Positions 1-7,231 of a DNA stretch of 12,984 nt are shown here, piece by piece (position 1 is the stretch's first letter; each line of letters starts with the position of its first letter). The position numbers and the translations under genes are program-made. Under the pieces are notes generated by a model. It saw nothing but the letters and a program-made list of their open reading frames with translations. It was not told the origin of the DNA and made no database searches. Source of the DNA: Spirochaetia bacterium (lineage in GTDB: Bacteria; Spirochaetota; Spirochaetia; Treponematales; Breznakiellaceae); the NCBI GenBank assembly GCA_026002025.1, contig BOAU01000059.1, positions 1-12,984 of the forward strand, given 5' to 3'.

Positions 1-1
1 T

Positions 2-346
2 TTTTGTTACTTCATTAAGATTGCCCTTCCCCTTTCCAAATCAATTATTGCGGTACTGTTCATGTACGCTTTTGTGGGGCAGTGGAATTCTTTCTTTGAT
101 GCGATGATTTTTATTGAGGATCGATTCCTGCAGCCCCTGCAGCTCGTATTGCGCCGCATATTGATTCAGAATACCGTACCCCAGGGCATGATCAATGATC
201 AGCAGGCAATGGCGGAATTGTCACGGATTTCGGCAATGATTAAATACGCGGCCATCGTCATTTCAAGTGTTCCGCTGCTGGTCATGTATCCGTTTTTCCA
301 GAAGTACTTTGAAAAAGGTGTGATGATCGGTTCCTTAAAAGGTTAA
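2..346 (+). CDS. ABC sugar transporter permease, LplC/YtcP type (3' end only)
   Basis: This is the C-terminal part of an inner-membrane permease of the binding-protein-dependent transport family. The reading frame is already open at base 2, so the start lies outside the window. Visible landmarks are the end of the cytoplasmic EAA-type loop (KIALPLSKSIIAVL), which normally contacts the ATPase, then a membrane segment with VGQWNSFFDAM, the stretch PLQLVLRRIL, and a last membrane helix ending in YPFFQKYFEKGVMIGSLKG. That ending is typical of LplC/YtcP proteins, which work with LplB-type partners and LplA-type binding proteins in uptake of carbohydrates. The next gene encodes a binding protein and starts 28 bases downstream, so the two are probably one operon. 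The transported sugar cannot be told from this fragment. Confidence 0.9.
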   Translation, partial: FCYFIKIALPLSKSIIAVLFMYAFVGQWNSFFDAMIFIEDRFLQPLQLVLRRILIQNTVPQGMINDQQAMAELSRISAMIKYAAIVISSVPLLVMYPFFQKYFEKGVMIGSLKG

Positions 347-374
347 CCGTGAAAATAAAACTATTGGAGGCACG

Positions 375-2045
375 ATGATGAAGAAATGCAAAATGATGTT
401 GAGACCGGTGTTTTTGCCGGTAACGATCCTTTCCCTGTTGACGGCACTGACACTACTCGCCTGCGGGGATGGGAAGAAAGCGTCCGGTTCATCGGGAGCC
501 GTAGCGTCTATTGATGCGGACCTTGTGTTCCCCCCGGCGGAAAAGCAGACCCTGACTATGCTTACCCAGTCGTCTGTTCTGGCGCCCGAGGATCCGAACA
601 GCAAATTGATTTGGAAGCGTTACGAGGCCCTTACCAATGTACATGTCAGCTGGATCAATTACACATCGGATATCTTCTATGAAAAACGCAATCTGCTGAT
701 GGCCACAAACAGCCTGCCAGATGCGATTTTTGACGCGGGCTTGTCCAACTATGACATTCTTACCTATGCAAAAAATGGGTCCATCGTCCCGGTGGAAGAA
801 TTGGTTAACCGGTACATGCCCCGCCTCAAGGCAATTTATGACAAGTATCCGGTATACCGTGCGGGGGTTACGGCTCCCGATGGACATATCTATACCTTCC
901 CATGGATTGAGGAACTTGGGGCGGGAAAAGACAGTATCCATTCCATTGCCGCTATCCCGTGGATCAATACCGCCTGGCTTAAGAATCTCGGGCTTTCCAT
1001 GCCCGCTACAATTGATGAGTTTACCGCTGTTTTACGGGCCTTTAAAAATCAGGATGCAAACCGGAATGGTTCTGTTTCGGATGAAATTCCCCTTTCGTAT
1101 ATATTTAACGACGGTGGCAACACGGTAAATACCCTTTTGGGATCCTTTGGATACGGCGACAACGGCGACCATTACATTGTGGATAACAATGGTAAGGTAC
1201 TGTTTACCATGGCGGATAATGGCTATAAGGAAGGTATCAAATGGCTGAATCAATTGTACCGCGAGGGCTTAATCGACATTGAGGTCTTTACACAGGATTG
1301 GAATACCTATGCCGCCAAGGGCAAGGCTCAAAAATACGGTGTCTTTTTTACCTGGGATATGGGTAATGTTTCCGGCTTTGTAAGCGGCGATTATTCCGAC
1401 CCCGATCATATTGTCTCCGACTATGCGCCCATGCCGATGCTGCGCGGACCTGATGGGCTTAAGAACCTGGCGCGCTCTAACGGACGCGGGTATGACCGGG
1501 GCAGAATGGCTATTACCGCGGACAATAAAAATCCTGTGCTGACCGCCAAATGGATTGACGGTTTGTACGATCCAATCCAGTCCCCGCAGAACAACTGGGG
1601 CACCTACGGTGACACAACCCAGGCAAATATCTTTGAACTGGACGGCTCAATGCTGAAACATCTGCCGTTAAACGGCGTATCCCCGGTTGAACTGCGGCAA
1701 AAAACAAATGTCGGCGGGCCTCTGGCGATCCTGGACGAAAACTACAACAAAAGTGTTACTATTCCTGATGATGCCGCCTGGCGCATGAACATTGTATCTA
1801 CCGTGTATGTCCCCGACATGTATGCCGACAACATCTATCCTCCGGCGTTCTGGTCCCAGGCCGACATTGCAGAACTGGTGGATATTGAAACGCCTCTTAG
1901 GGATTATGCTATGTCAAAACAGGCGGAATGGATACAATCGGGGAATATTGACGCCCAGTGGGACAGTTACCTTGCGGAACTAAACCGGCTGAAACTGCCC
2001 CGGTATCTGGAGGTTCTCCAAAAATACTATGACGCCGCACGGTAA
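375..2045 (+). CDS. Extracellular solute-binding lipoprotein (LplA/YtcQ type, SBP family 1)
   Basis: A 556-residue substrate-binding lipoprotein that should capture a carbohydrate outside the inner membrane and hand it to the permease encoded just upstream. The N-terminus is a lipoprotein signal: basic residues, a hydrophobic stretch, and a lipobox LLAC with the modified cysteine at residue 30. The mature part has the two-lobed SBP layout; recognisable pieces are the region around GIKWLNQLYREGLID and a calcium-loop-like segment, D227-A-N-R-N-G-S-V-S-D-E, that is common in LplA/YtcQ proteins. GGAGG at 366-370 lies four bases before the ATG at 375; a second ATG at 378 is also possible. It probably shares an mRNA with the permease (28-base gap). 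A LacI regulator follows and may control it. The ligand is unknown. Confidence 0.9.
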   Translation: MMKKCKMMLRPVFLPVTILSLLTALTLLACGDGKKASGSSGAVASIDADLVFPPAEKQTLTMLTQSSVLAPEDPNSKLIWKRYEALTNVHVSWINYTSDIFYEKRNLLMATNSLPDAIFDAGLSNYDILTYAKNGSIVPVEELVNRYMPRLKAIYDKYPVYRAGVTAPDGHIYTFPWIEELGAGKDSIHSIAAIPWINTAWLKNLGLSMPATIDEFTAVLRAFKNQDANRNGSVSDEIPLSYIFNDGGNTVNTLLGSFGYGDNGDHYIVDNNGKVLFTMADNGYKEGIKWLNQLYREGLIDIEVFTQDWNTYAAKGKAQKYGVFFTWDMGNVSGFVSGDYSDPDHIVSDYAPMPMLRGPDGLKNLARSNGRGYDRGRMAITADNKNPVLTAKWIDGLYDPIQSPQNNWGTYGDTTQANIFELDGSMLKHLPLNGVSPVELRQKTNVGGPLAILDENYNKSVTIPDDAAWRMNIVSTVYVPDMYADNIYPPAFWSQADIAELVDIETPLRDYAMSKQAEWIQSGNIDAQWDSYLAELNRLKLPRYLEVLQKYYDAAR

Positions 2046-2055
2046 GTTTTGGGCG

Positions 2056-2096
2056 GCATTGTGTGCGCCATGGTTAGATTTAATGTGGCGCAATGC
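2056..2096 (+). terminator. Imperfect hairpin after the solute-binding gene; weak terminator or operator candidate
   Basis: GCATT and GCGCCA (2056-2070, separated by a four-base bulge GTGT) are complementary to TGGCGCAATGC (2086-2096), giving 11 base pairs around a 15-base loop. The bases after the stem are TTCTTGT, only moderately T-rich. It begins about 10 bases after the stop codon of the binding-protein gene, which suits a terminator or mRNA-stabilising end. Its position ahead of the LacI-type gene would also suit a regulatory site. Only the inverted repeat itself is seen directly. Confidence 0.35.
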
Positions 2097-2127
2097 TTCT
2101 TGTCATAAGGGGATAAAGCGGGATAAG

Positions 2128-2139
2128 ATGCACCGGTAA
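2128..2139 (+). other. Possible three-codon minicistron (Met-His-Arg-stop) before the lacI-type gene
   Basis: ATG CAC CGG TAA lies two bases before the ATG of the LacI-family gene. A purine-rich stretch with GGGA (2120-2123) sits at a usable distance from this first ATG, whereas nothing like a ribosome site lies at normal distance from the real gene start at 2142. Translation of the regulator could therefore depend on termination and re-initiation. It may equally be chance. Confidence 0.2.
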
Positions 2140-2141
2140 CC

Positions 2142-3125
2142 ATGAATACGATTAGAGATGTCGCCAAAGAGGCCAATGTTTCGGTAGCAACGGTATCCCG
2201 GGTTATCAATAACCGGGGATACCTGAGCGCTGAAATAAAACAAAGAGTTGCAGACGCGATGCAGGCTCTGGATTATCATCCCAACGAACTCGCCCGGTCG
2301 CTGCTCAGCCAGAAGTCTCATATTATCGGTCTTATCGTTCCTTCAGCGCGGAATCCATTTTATGGAGAAATTATCTACCATGTGGAGGGATATGCCTATG
2401 AACAGGGGTACAAGGTATTGATATGCAATTCCCTGCAGGACAGGGACAAGGAACGTGAATATATAGAAATGCTGAAACGCAGTCAGGTAGACGGTATCAT
2501 CATGGGAAGCCATGTCGCGGATACCGCCGATTATACCGGATTGAACCTGCCTGTTATCAGTCTTGACCGTCAGCTTGGCCCCGGTATTCCCTATGTGTGC
2601 TGCGATAACTATCAGGGGGGTGTTTTGGCTGTCAGACATCTTATCGCCAAGGGCTGCCGGAATTTACTGCACTTTTGCGATGGTCTTGGTATACAGATGA
2701 TTGCAAACAAACGTACCGAAGCTTTTTTTGATGTGTGCAGGACCACGAACATCCCCTACACCTATGTTGAACTTCCCGACAGTACCGTAGTCAATTTTCG
2801 TGAGCAGGAGCTTATCCGCAGTACACTGGAAACACACCCCGAAGTTGACGGTATTTTTGCTTCCAACGATGTTACCGCCACGGCGGTGATAGGTATTGCC
2901 GCCGGCATGGGCAGAAAGATAGGCAGGGATTTAAAAGTCATCGGTTTTGACGGGAGCTTTTTGCCTGCCCTTATGCGGCCCCGCTTAAGCACCATCCGGC
3001 AGTCCGTTGATGCCCTCGGCCGCTATGCGGTTGAATATCTTATCAGAATGATGTCAAACGAACCGGTCCCCACACAAACCGTGCTGCCGGTGGTTTTGCA
3101 GGAAGAAGAATCGACCCTTGGGTGA
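2142..3125 (+). CDS. LacI-family transcriptional regulator
   Basis: A 327-residue regulator of normal length for the LacI/GalR family. Residues 3-24 form the DNA-binding helix-turn-helix (TIRDVAKEANVSVATVSRVINN). Residues 45-56 form the hinge (YHPNELARSLLS), whose leucine is the type that enters the minor groove. From IIGLIVPS onward it has a periplasmic-binding-protein-like effector domain, with GIFASNDVTATAVIG, VIGFDGSFL and a RPRLSTIRQ segment near the C-terminus, all typical. The effector is probably a sugar or sugar phosphate. It follows the permease and binding-protein genes on the same strand by 96 bases, so control of that uptake operon is a reasonable inference. No clear operator palindrome was recognised. 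The start has no good ribosome site at normal spacing; the earlier ATG at 2128 runs into a stop after three codons. Confidence 0.92.
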   Translation: MNTIRDVAKEANVSVATVSRVINNRGYLSAEIKQRVADAMQALDYHPNELARSLLSQKSHIIGLIVPSARNPFYGEIIYHVEGYAYEQGYKVLICNSLQDRDKEREYIEMLKRSQVDGIIMGSHVADTADYTGLNLPVISLDRQLGPGIPYVCCDNYQGGVLAVRHLIAKGCRNLLHFCDGLGIQMIANKRTEAFFDVCRTTNIPYTYVELPDSTVVNFREQELIRSTLETHPEVDGIFASNDVTATAVIGIAAGMGRKIGRDLKVIGFDGSFLPALMRPRLSTIRQSVDALGRYAVEYLIRMMSNEPVPTQTVLPVVLQEEESTLG

Positions 3126-3138
3126 GGTATATTTTCTG

Positions 3139-3167
3139 TTGTTGTTTCCGCAAATCTCTGTTAAGAT
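3139..3167 (+). promoter_or_regulatory. Weak sigma-70-like promoter candidate before the acyltransferase gene
   Basis: TTGTTG (3139-3144) and TAAGAT (3162-3167) are separated by 17 bases in the 63-base gap between the LacI-type gene and the acyltransferase gene. The spacing is ideal, but three of six and two of six bases differ from consensus. The gene could instead be read from further upstream. Confidence 0.22.
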
Positions 3168-3188
3168 CACTTTCAGGGGAAGCCTTGT

Positions 3189-4253
3189 ATGAAGCAAAAC
3201 AGCAATAAATCCGGCCTTATTGGTTCTGCAAAACCGCGCCTCCAGTACATCGACTTGTTAAAGGCCTTTACAATTTTCTGCGTCCTCTGGGGACACGCAA
3301 TCCAGCAGTTTAATGACGGCCTGGACTGGTTTCACTGTACAAAGAATCCTGTGTTCTCCTTTATCTATCTTTTCCACATGCCGCTCTTTTTCATGGTAAG
3401 CGGCTTTTTTTTCAAATCTTCACTCAGGCTGAATTTCGGCCTCTTCCTCCGCAGAAAAGCCCTTCAGCTTTTGCTACCCTGGGCGGTCTGGCTTGTCATC
3501 GTATACATCTATAACAACATAGAGAGAAATCCCTTTGCCCATGAAACAATTTGGCAGGTACTGCGGAATATTTTCGATACCCACTGGTTCTGGTTTTTGA
3601 AGGAAATTTTTATAAGTTATTCTATCATGTACGTCTGTTATAAGCTGGTGAAGAAAGGATATTGGGCCGCGATCCTGGGCATCCTTATTATTTTCATCAT
3701 TCCCCCTGAATGGACACGGCAGCGGGTTTACCTTCCGATGTTTCTCCTGGGTATTCTGTTAAAGGAATGCCACGGCTTTATCACAAAACATATTTACTGG
3801 TTCCTCTTCGGCTTTCTGGCTGCCTACGCCGCCTGCCTTCCTTTTTGGGACGCATGGTGGTATGACACGGCCCCGCAGGTCTTTATCTGGAAGAGTATGA
3901 GTTTCAACTTTGACCATACAGGGACCTACCTTTACCGTCTTTTGGCCGGGGGCGCGGCTTCCCTTTTTTACTTTACCCTGTTCCAGGTTTTGTACCGGCC
4001 AAACAGGATCAGTTCCACGTTAAGCCGGATAGGGATCTTTACCCTGGAGATATACATTTTGCAGGTTTTGATAATTGAACACATTCTCACCAATCTGCTT
4101 GATTTCCCCCGCATGAATGTCTGGTTCTACAGCCTTGTCATGGCGCCTGTTGCAGCCCTGCTCGTACTTACCCTTGAGCTGGGGATTATTAAGCTGATTT
4201 ACAAAAGCAAAACCGCCGCTCTGGCGCTGTTCGGGAGCGCCGGGGGGAAATGA
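3189..4253 (+). CDS. Integral-membrane acyltransferase (Acyl_transf_3 / OafA-like)
   Basis: A 354-residue polytopic membrane protein of the acyltransferase-3 family. These enzymes move acetyl or other acyl groups from the cytoplasm onto surface polysaccharides, lipids or other carbohydrates. The N-terminal family signature YIDLLKAFTIFCVLWGHA is clear, with the conserved histidine at residue 36. A second signature, FHMPLFFMVSGFFFK (residues 62-76), follows. About ten hydrophobic segments fill the rest. There is no extra SGNH domain, so this is the short single-domain form. AGGGGA at 3175-3180 lies eight bases before the ATG. It follows the LacI-type regulator on the same strand, but nothing in the sequence ties it to sugar uptake. 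The acceptor is unknown; a surface glycan or lipid is the family expectation. Confidence 0.88.
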   Translation: MKQNSNKSGLIGSAKPRLQYIDLLKAFTIFCVLWGHAIQQFNDGLDWFHCTKNPVFSFIYLFHMPLFFMVSGFFFKSSLRLNFGLFLRRKALQLLLPWAVWLVIVYIYNNIERNPFAHETIWQVLRNIFDTHWFWFLKEIFISYSIMYVCYKLVKKGYWAAILGILIIFIIPPEWTRQRVYLPMFLLGILLKECHGFITKHIYWFLFGFLAAYAACLPFWDAWWYDTAPQVFIWKSMSFNFDHTGTYLYRLLAGGAASLFYFTLFQVLYRPNRISSTLSRIGIFTLEIYILQVLIIEHILTNLLDFPRMNVWFYSLVMAPVAALLVLTLELGIIKLIYKSKTAALALFGSAGGK

Positions 4254-4290
4254 CCGTAAACGCCTATGGCGCCTGGCATACATCGTCAAC

Positions 4291-4368
4291 TTAAGAAAAA
4301 AACCACAAACCACACGAAAAACACGAAATTTGTTCGTTTTGTTCGTGAAGTTCGTGGTTAAGAATCCT
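4291..4368. repeat. Palindromic intergenic repeat, copy A (single long hairpin)
   Basis: Bases 4301-4327 pair with 4333-4359 without bulges: 22 of 27 positions are complementary, around a loop of about five bases. It shares two exact 19-base blocks with copy B: 4309-4327 equals 7253-7271, and 4350-4368 equals 7330-7348. Both copies carry TTAAGAA at their left edge (4291-4297) and right edge (4358-4364). It lies between two convergent genes. Compared with copy B it lacks the inner side hairpin. The shared blocks are seen directly; that it is a dispersed (REP- or MITE-like) element is inference. Confidence 0.8.
4296..4359 (-). terminator. Intrinsic terminator for the - strand solute-binding gene, formed by repeat copy A
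   Basis: Read on the - strand, the long hairpin (4359 down to 4301) is followed by a run of T residues that continues out of the stem, from the seven A residues at 4296-4302. It starts 26 bases after the stop codon of the - strand binding-protein gene. Hairpin plus T-tract is the layout of a rho-independent terminator. The stem is long and has five mismatches, so efficiency is uncertain. On the + strand no T-run follows, so it is a weaker candidate for the acyltransferase gene. Confidence 0.5.
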
Positions 4369-4384
4369 CCTCTATTATTGGAAA

Positions 4385-5953
4385 TTACTGGGCCGGGTAC
4401 TTTGCCCTGCGCTCGTTAATGACTTCCTGGTAGCCGGAGGCAAGATAATCCTTGAGGGCATCATCAAAGACCTTGTCAAATTGCGCAGGCGTGCAGCTAA
4501 TGGCTCTAACCCGGAGATTAGCCAACTTGTCGCTGAGTACAGAATTGTACGTTGCTGCACTCTCAATAACAACAGGAATCACCGGGAAGGGCGTTCCGTC
4601 TTTGACAGACAGGGCAAAGCCCCGTTCAATGAGGGCTGAAAAAGCGGGATTATAAGAGTTGACAAGGGCTTTGGCGTTCTTTACCGGATCACCGAGGTCA
4701 AGGCCGTTAATGACAGGGGTATAGTCCAGGTTCTGATTAAAATTCTGTATCCAGGGCCCGGGAGCAGCCTTGATCTTGGGAATACCATCCACTATATCGT
4801 GAACGATCCCTTCAGGTCCGATCTGAAGAAAGTTGCGGTTTTCAAAGCGCGAAAGCCAGTTGAGGTAGCGCATGGCAGCCTCGGGAGCTTTGCTGAAAAT
4901 AGGGATGAAGTTTAAGATACCTGCGGGATCGTAGATATCTTTCGGCGTTCTGCCCCGGGAATCGGCAAAAGGATCGATGGGTTCAATGATAGCATCGGGA
5001 ACATTCTTCAGGAGTTCTTTGAAGTCCCCAGGAGTGTCCCGATAGGGGTATTCAGGACCCGCCATGTAGGAGCCGACGCGGCCGCTCTTTATAAGGTTAC
5101 TGCTGGTAGTGCTATCATTATAAATCGGGAAGTCCCGGTCAATGAGGCCTTCATTGTACATTTTATTGAGGAAACGGACCGCTTCCTTATAAGCAGGCTG
5201 CATGACGTCGCCTTCGATCCAGCGATTCTTGTCGCTTAAATTGGGATCCCTGAAAGAGTTGTATATCCGTTCAAGGGTAATACCGCCGCCATCAGACAGG
5301 GGAATGACCCGGTCTTTACCCACATTACCGGGGTCCTTCTCTTTGAAGGCAACCATGGCGTTGTAGTATTGATCCCGGGTGGTGGGCAGGGGGAGGCCCA
5401 GTTTATCAAGCCAGTCCTTGCGGATAAAAACGCCTGTCCGGCCGAGGGTCATGCGCCGGGCGGGAACTGCATAGAGCTTTCCGTCGGTGACCATTCTGTT
5501 GATAAGGAGCTTGCCCGGAAGGGCTTCGTCCTCGCCGAGCCAGGACTTGAGATCCGGCATGTGGCTGTCCACATAGGGAAGCATGTCAAAGAGGCCGCCC
5601 TGACCGCCAAAACTATATACCACACTGTTCGTATAGGTATAAGAAATATCCGGTGCGTCTCCCGCAGCCATCATGACATTGAGCATCGATACTTCCTGGC
5701 TCCGGGGCACTGCAACAAAAGAGACGTTGATGTTCTCCTCTTTGAGTACTTTTTCCTGAATCCACTTGGTCCAATTATTGTCGGTGGGATTAGTACGGCC
5801 GCCGTCAGTTCCAAAGTCAAAGACCTCTACGCTGATGGACGCAGGACCCGTTGACACGGCTCCTCCCCCACTGCTGCCCTGGGTTCTCCCTGCCGCAAAA
5901 ACAAAAGTTACAGTTAATAGAAGAATCAAAACTGTAAAACCAATTCTCTTCAT
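4385..5953 (-). CDS. Extracellular solute-binding protein (LplA/YtcQ type), no adjacent permeases
   Basis: A 522-residue carbohydrate-type binding protein. The signal peptide is MKRIGFTVLILLLTVTFVFA followed by AGRTQGSSGGG; there is no lipobox cysteine, so it looks like a signal-peptidase-I substrate released to the periplasm, unlike the lipoprotein at 375-2045. Family features include MMAAGDAPDISYTY, GKLYAVPARR, FIRKDWLDKLGLPLPTT, AVRFLNKMYNEGLID and PEAAMRYLNWLSRFEN. The calcium-loop segment seen in the other binding protein is degenerate here (KDPGNVGKDRVIPLS). GGAGGA (complement of 5958-5963) lies four bases before the ATG, and a near-consensus promoter lies upstream. No permease or ATPase gene adjoins it, so it must use a transporter encoded elsewhere. 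It is divergent from the dehydrogenase gene, which may use the same substrate. The ligand is unknown. Confidence 0.9.
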   Translation of the reverse strand: MKRIGFTVLILLLTVTFVFAAGRTQGSSGGGAVSTGPASISVEVFDFGTDGGRTNPTDNNWTKWIQEKVLKEENINVSFVAVPRSQEVSMLNVMMAAGDAPDISYTYTNSVVYSFGGQGGLFDMLPYVDSHMPDLKSWLGEDEALPGKLLINRMVTDGKLYAVPARRMTLGRTGVFIRKDWLDKLGLPLPTTRDQYYNAMVAFKEKDPGNVGKDRVIPLSDGGGITLERIYNSFRDPNLSDKNRWIEGDVMQPAYKEAVRFLNKMYNEGLIDRDFPIYNDSTTSSNLIKSGRVGSYMAGPEYPYRDTPGDFKELLKNVPDAIIEPIDPFADSRGRTPKDIYDPAGILNFIPIFSKAPEAAMRYLNWLSRFENRNFLQIGPEGIVHDIVDGIPKIKAAPGPWIQNFNQNLDYTPVINGLDLGDPVKNAKALVNSYNPAFSALIERGFALSVKDGTPFPVIPVVIESAATYNSVLSDKLANLRVRAISCTPAQFDKVFDDALKDYLASGYQEVINERRAKYPAQ

Positions 5954-6006
5954 TTATTCCTCCTCGTATTTGTCAGACCATAGAACTCAGCATCCAACAT
6001 ATTACC

Positions 6007-6035
6007 ATACTACACCTTATTTTTCCGCTTGTCAA
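6007..6035 (-). promoter_or_regulatory. Strong sigma-70-type promoter for the - strand solute-binding gene
   Basis: On the - strand a perfect -35 box TTGACA (6030-6035) and a -10 box TAGTAT (6007-6012, one base from consensus) are exactly 17 bases apart. Transcription should start near 6000, giving a leader of roughly 47 bases that carries the GGAGGA ribosome site. It is the best promoter match in the window and suggests strong expression. Confidence 0.75.
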
Positions 6036-6046
6036 ATTATGTGTCT

Positions 6047-6091
6047 GTTCATATTCGAACCGAAGGTTCGCTTCGTGTGGTTCGTGGTTAA
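6047..6091. repeat. Palindromic intergenic repeat, copy C (right half only)
   Basis: Bases 6054-6091 are identical to 7304-7341 of copy B for 38 bases, and the match extends leftward to 6047 with two differences. It contains the small hairpin CGAACC-GAA-GGTTCG (6056-6070) and the right arm of the large palindrome, but no left arm, so the large stem cannot form. It lies between the -35 boxes of two divergent promoters rather than at gene ends. A truncated or solo derivative of the same element is the simplest reading. Confidence 0.8.
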
Positions 6092-6105
6092 ATTCGGAAA
6101 AACCC

Positions 6106-6135
6106 TTGACTATAAAACGCCTAAAAAGGTATTCT
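6106..6135 (+). promoter_or_regulatory. Sigma-70-type promoter for the zinc dehydrogenase gene
   Basis: TTGACT (6106-6111, one base from consensus) and TATTCT (6130-6135, two bases from consensus) are 18 bases apart. The start would fall near 6142, leaving a leader of about 29 bases with GGAG at 6160-6163. Repeat copy C lies directly upstream of the -35 box. Confidence 0.6.
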
Positions 6136-6170
6136 CTCAATTATGTTAGAAATTTCCGCGGAGTTTATAC

Positions 6171-7193
6171 ATGCAAATAGGCATAGTTGAAAAACCGGGG
6201 ATTTTGAAAATTGCCGACCGTGATGTACCAAAGGTAACAAAGCCGGATGATGTGCTTATCAAAGTAAAGCGGGTCGGCATTTGCAGTTCGGATATACACA
6301 TTTTTCACGGGAAGAATCCCTTTGCCGTATATCCTCGGGTCTGGGGACATGAATTTGTTGGCGAGGTAGTGGAGACCGGTTCCGAGCTTACCACAATTCA
6401 GAAGGGCGCCCATGCTGTTGTGGAACCGATTATCTCCTGCGGAAAATGTTATGCCTGCCTTCAAGGTCGGGGGAATGTTTGTGAAAGCCTCAAAGTGATG
6501 GGTGTGCATATTGACGGCGGCTGTCAGGAATACATCGTCGTTCCCGCCGCGAATGTTCATATCCTGCCCGACTTTCTCCCCTGGGATGAGGCAGTGCTAA
6601 TCGAACCCTTTACCATCGGCGCAGAGGCCTGCTGCCGGGGCAATGTGCAGAAAGGGGACTTTGTGCTGGTCATGGGCGCAGGAACCATCGGCCTTACTGT
6701 AATGCAGATGGCAAAAATCGCCGGGGCTAAGGTTATCATTTCTGACCTGGTGCCGGAAAAACTTGAGTTTGCAAAAAGCCGGGGTGCGGATTACATCATA
6801 AATGCGAAAGAAGAAAACGTGATCGAAAAGGTCCGGGAAATAACCGGAGGCATGGGCTCCAATGTAACAGTTGATGCGGTGTGCATTAAAAAGAGTTTTG
6901 AGGATGCGGTGGAAGTCACCTCTGCTGCGGGCCGGGTGGTTGAACTCAGCTTTAACGAAATCCCCAGTGAAATCGCGCCGGTGAATATCGTCAAAAAAGA
7001 GCTTACGATCAGCGGTTCACGGCTCGAGGCCAAATGTTTCCCTGTGGTGATCGATCATATCAAGCAGGGGAGGCTTCCCCTTGCCGGGTTTATTTCAAAA
7101 ATATACCCCATTGCGGAAATGGCCAAAGCCTTTGACTATGTTGATAAAAATAATGCGGCTCTGCGTAAGGTACTGATATCGATGCCCGATTAG
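6171..7193 (+). CDS. Zinc-dependent medium-chain dehydrogenase, RspB/LgoD-like
   Basis: A 340-residue NAD(P)-dependent alcohol/polyol dehydrogenase, full length for the medium-chain family. The catalytic zinc ligands are visible as C38, H60-E61 (GHEF) and E145. The structural zinc site is C90, C93, C96 and C104. The Rossmann nucleotide-binding motif is GAGTIG at residues 169-174. From memory, NPFAVYPRVWGHEF, GVHIDGGCQEYIVVPA, IEPFTI and SRLEAKCFPVVID resemble E. coli RspB and L-gulonate 5-dehydrogenase-type enzymes more than sorbitol or threonine dehydrogenase, so a sugar-acid or polyol substrate is likely. GGAG at 6160-6163 lies seven bases before the ATG. It is transcribed alone, divergent from a carbohydrate-binding protein gene. 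Family assignment is firm; the substrate is not. Confidence 0.9.
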   Translation: MQIGIVEKPGILKIADRDVPKVTKPDDVLIKVKRVGICSSDIHIFHGKNPFAVYPRVWGHEFVGEVVETGSELTTIQKGAHAVVEPIISCGKCYACLQGRGNVCESLKVMGVHIDGGCQEYIVVPAANVHILPDFLPWDEAVLIEPFTIGAEACCRGNVQKGDFVLVMGAGTIGLTVMQMAKIAGAKVIISDLVPEKLEFAKSRGADYIINAKEENVIEKVREITGGMGSNVTVDAVCIKKSFEDAVEVTSAAGRVVELSFNEIPSEIAPVNIVKKELTISGSRLEAKCFPVVIDHIKQGRLPLAGFISKIYPIAEMAKAFDYVDKNNAALRKVLISMPD

Positions 7194-7231
7194 GACAGTA
7201 TCTTGAGGTGCCGGACGCCATATGCGTATAC

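Noticed and set aside
2056..2096. Riboswitch ahead of the LacI-type gene
   Set aside because: The inverted repeat is a single imperfect hairpin with no recognisable conserved aptamer sequence.
5369..5854. Open frame on the + strand opposite the second binding-protein gene
   Set aside because: No domain, no ribosome site of note, and fully antisense to a clear gene.
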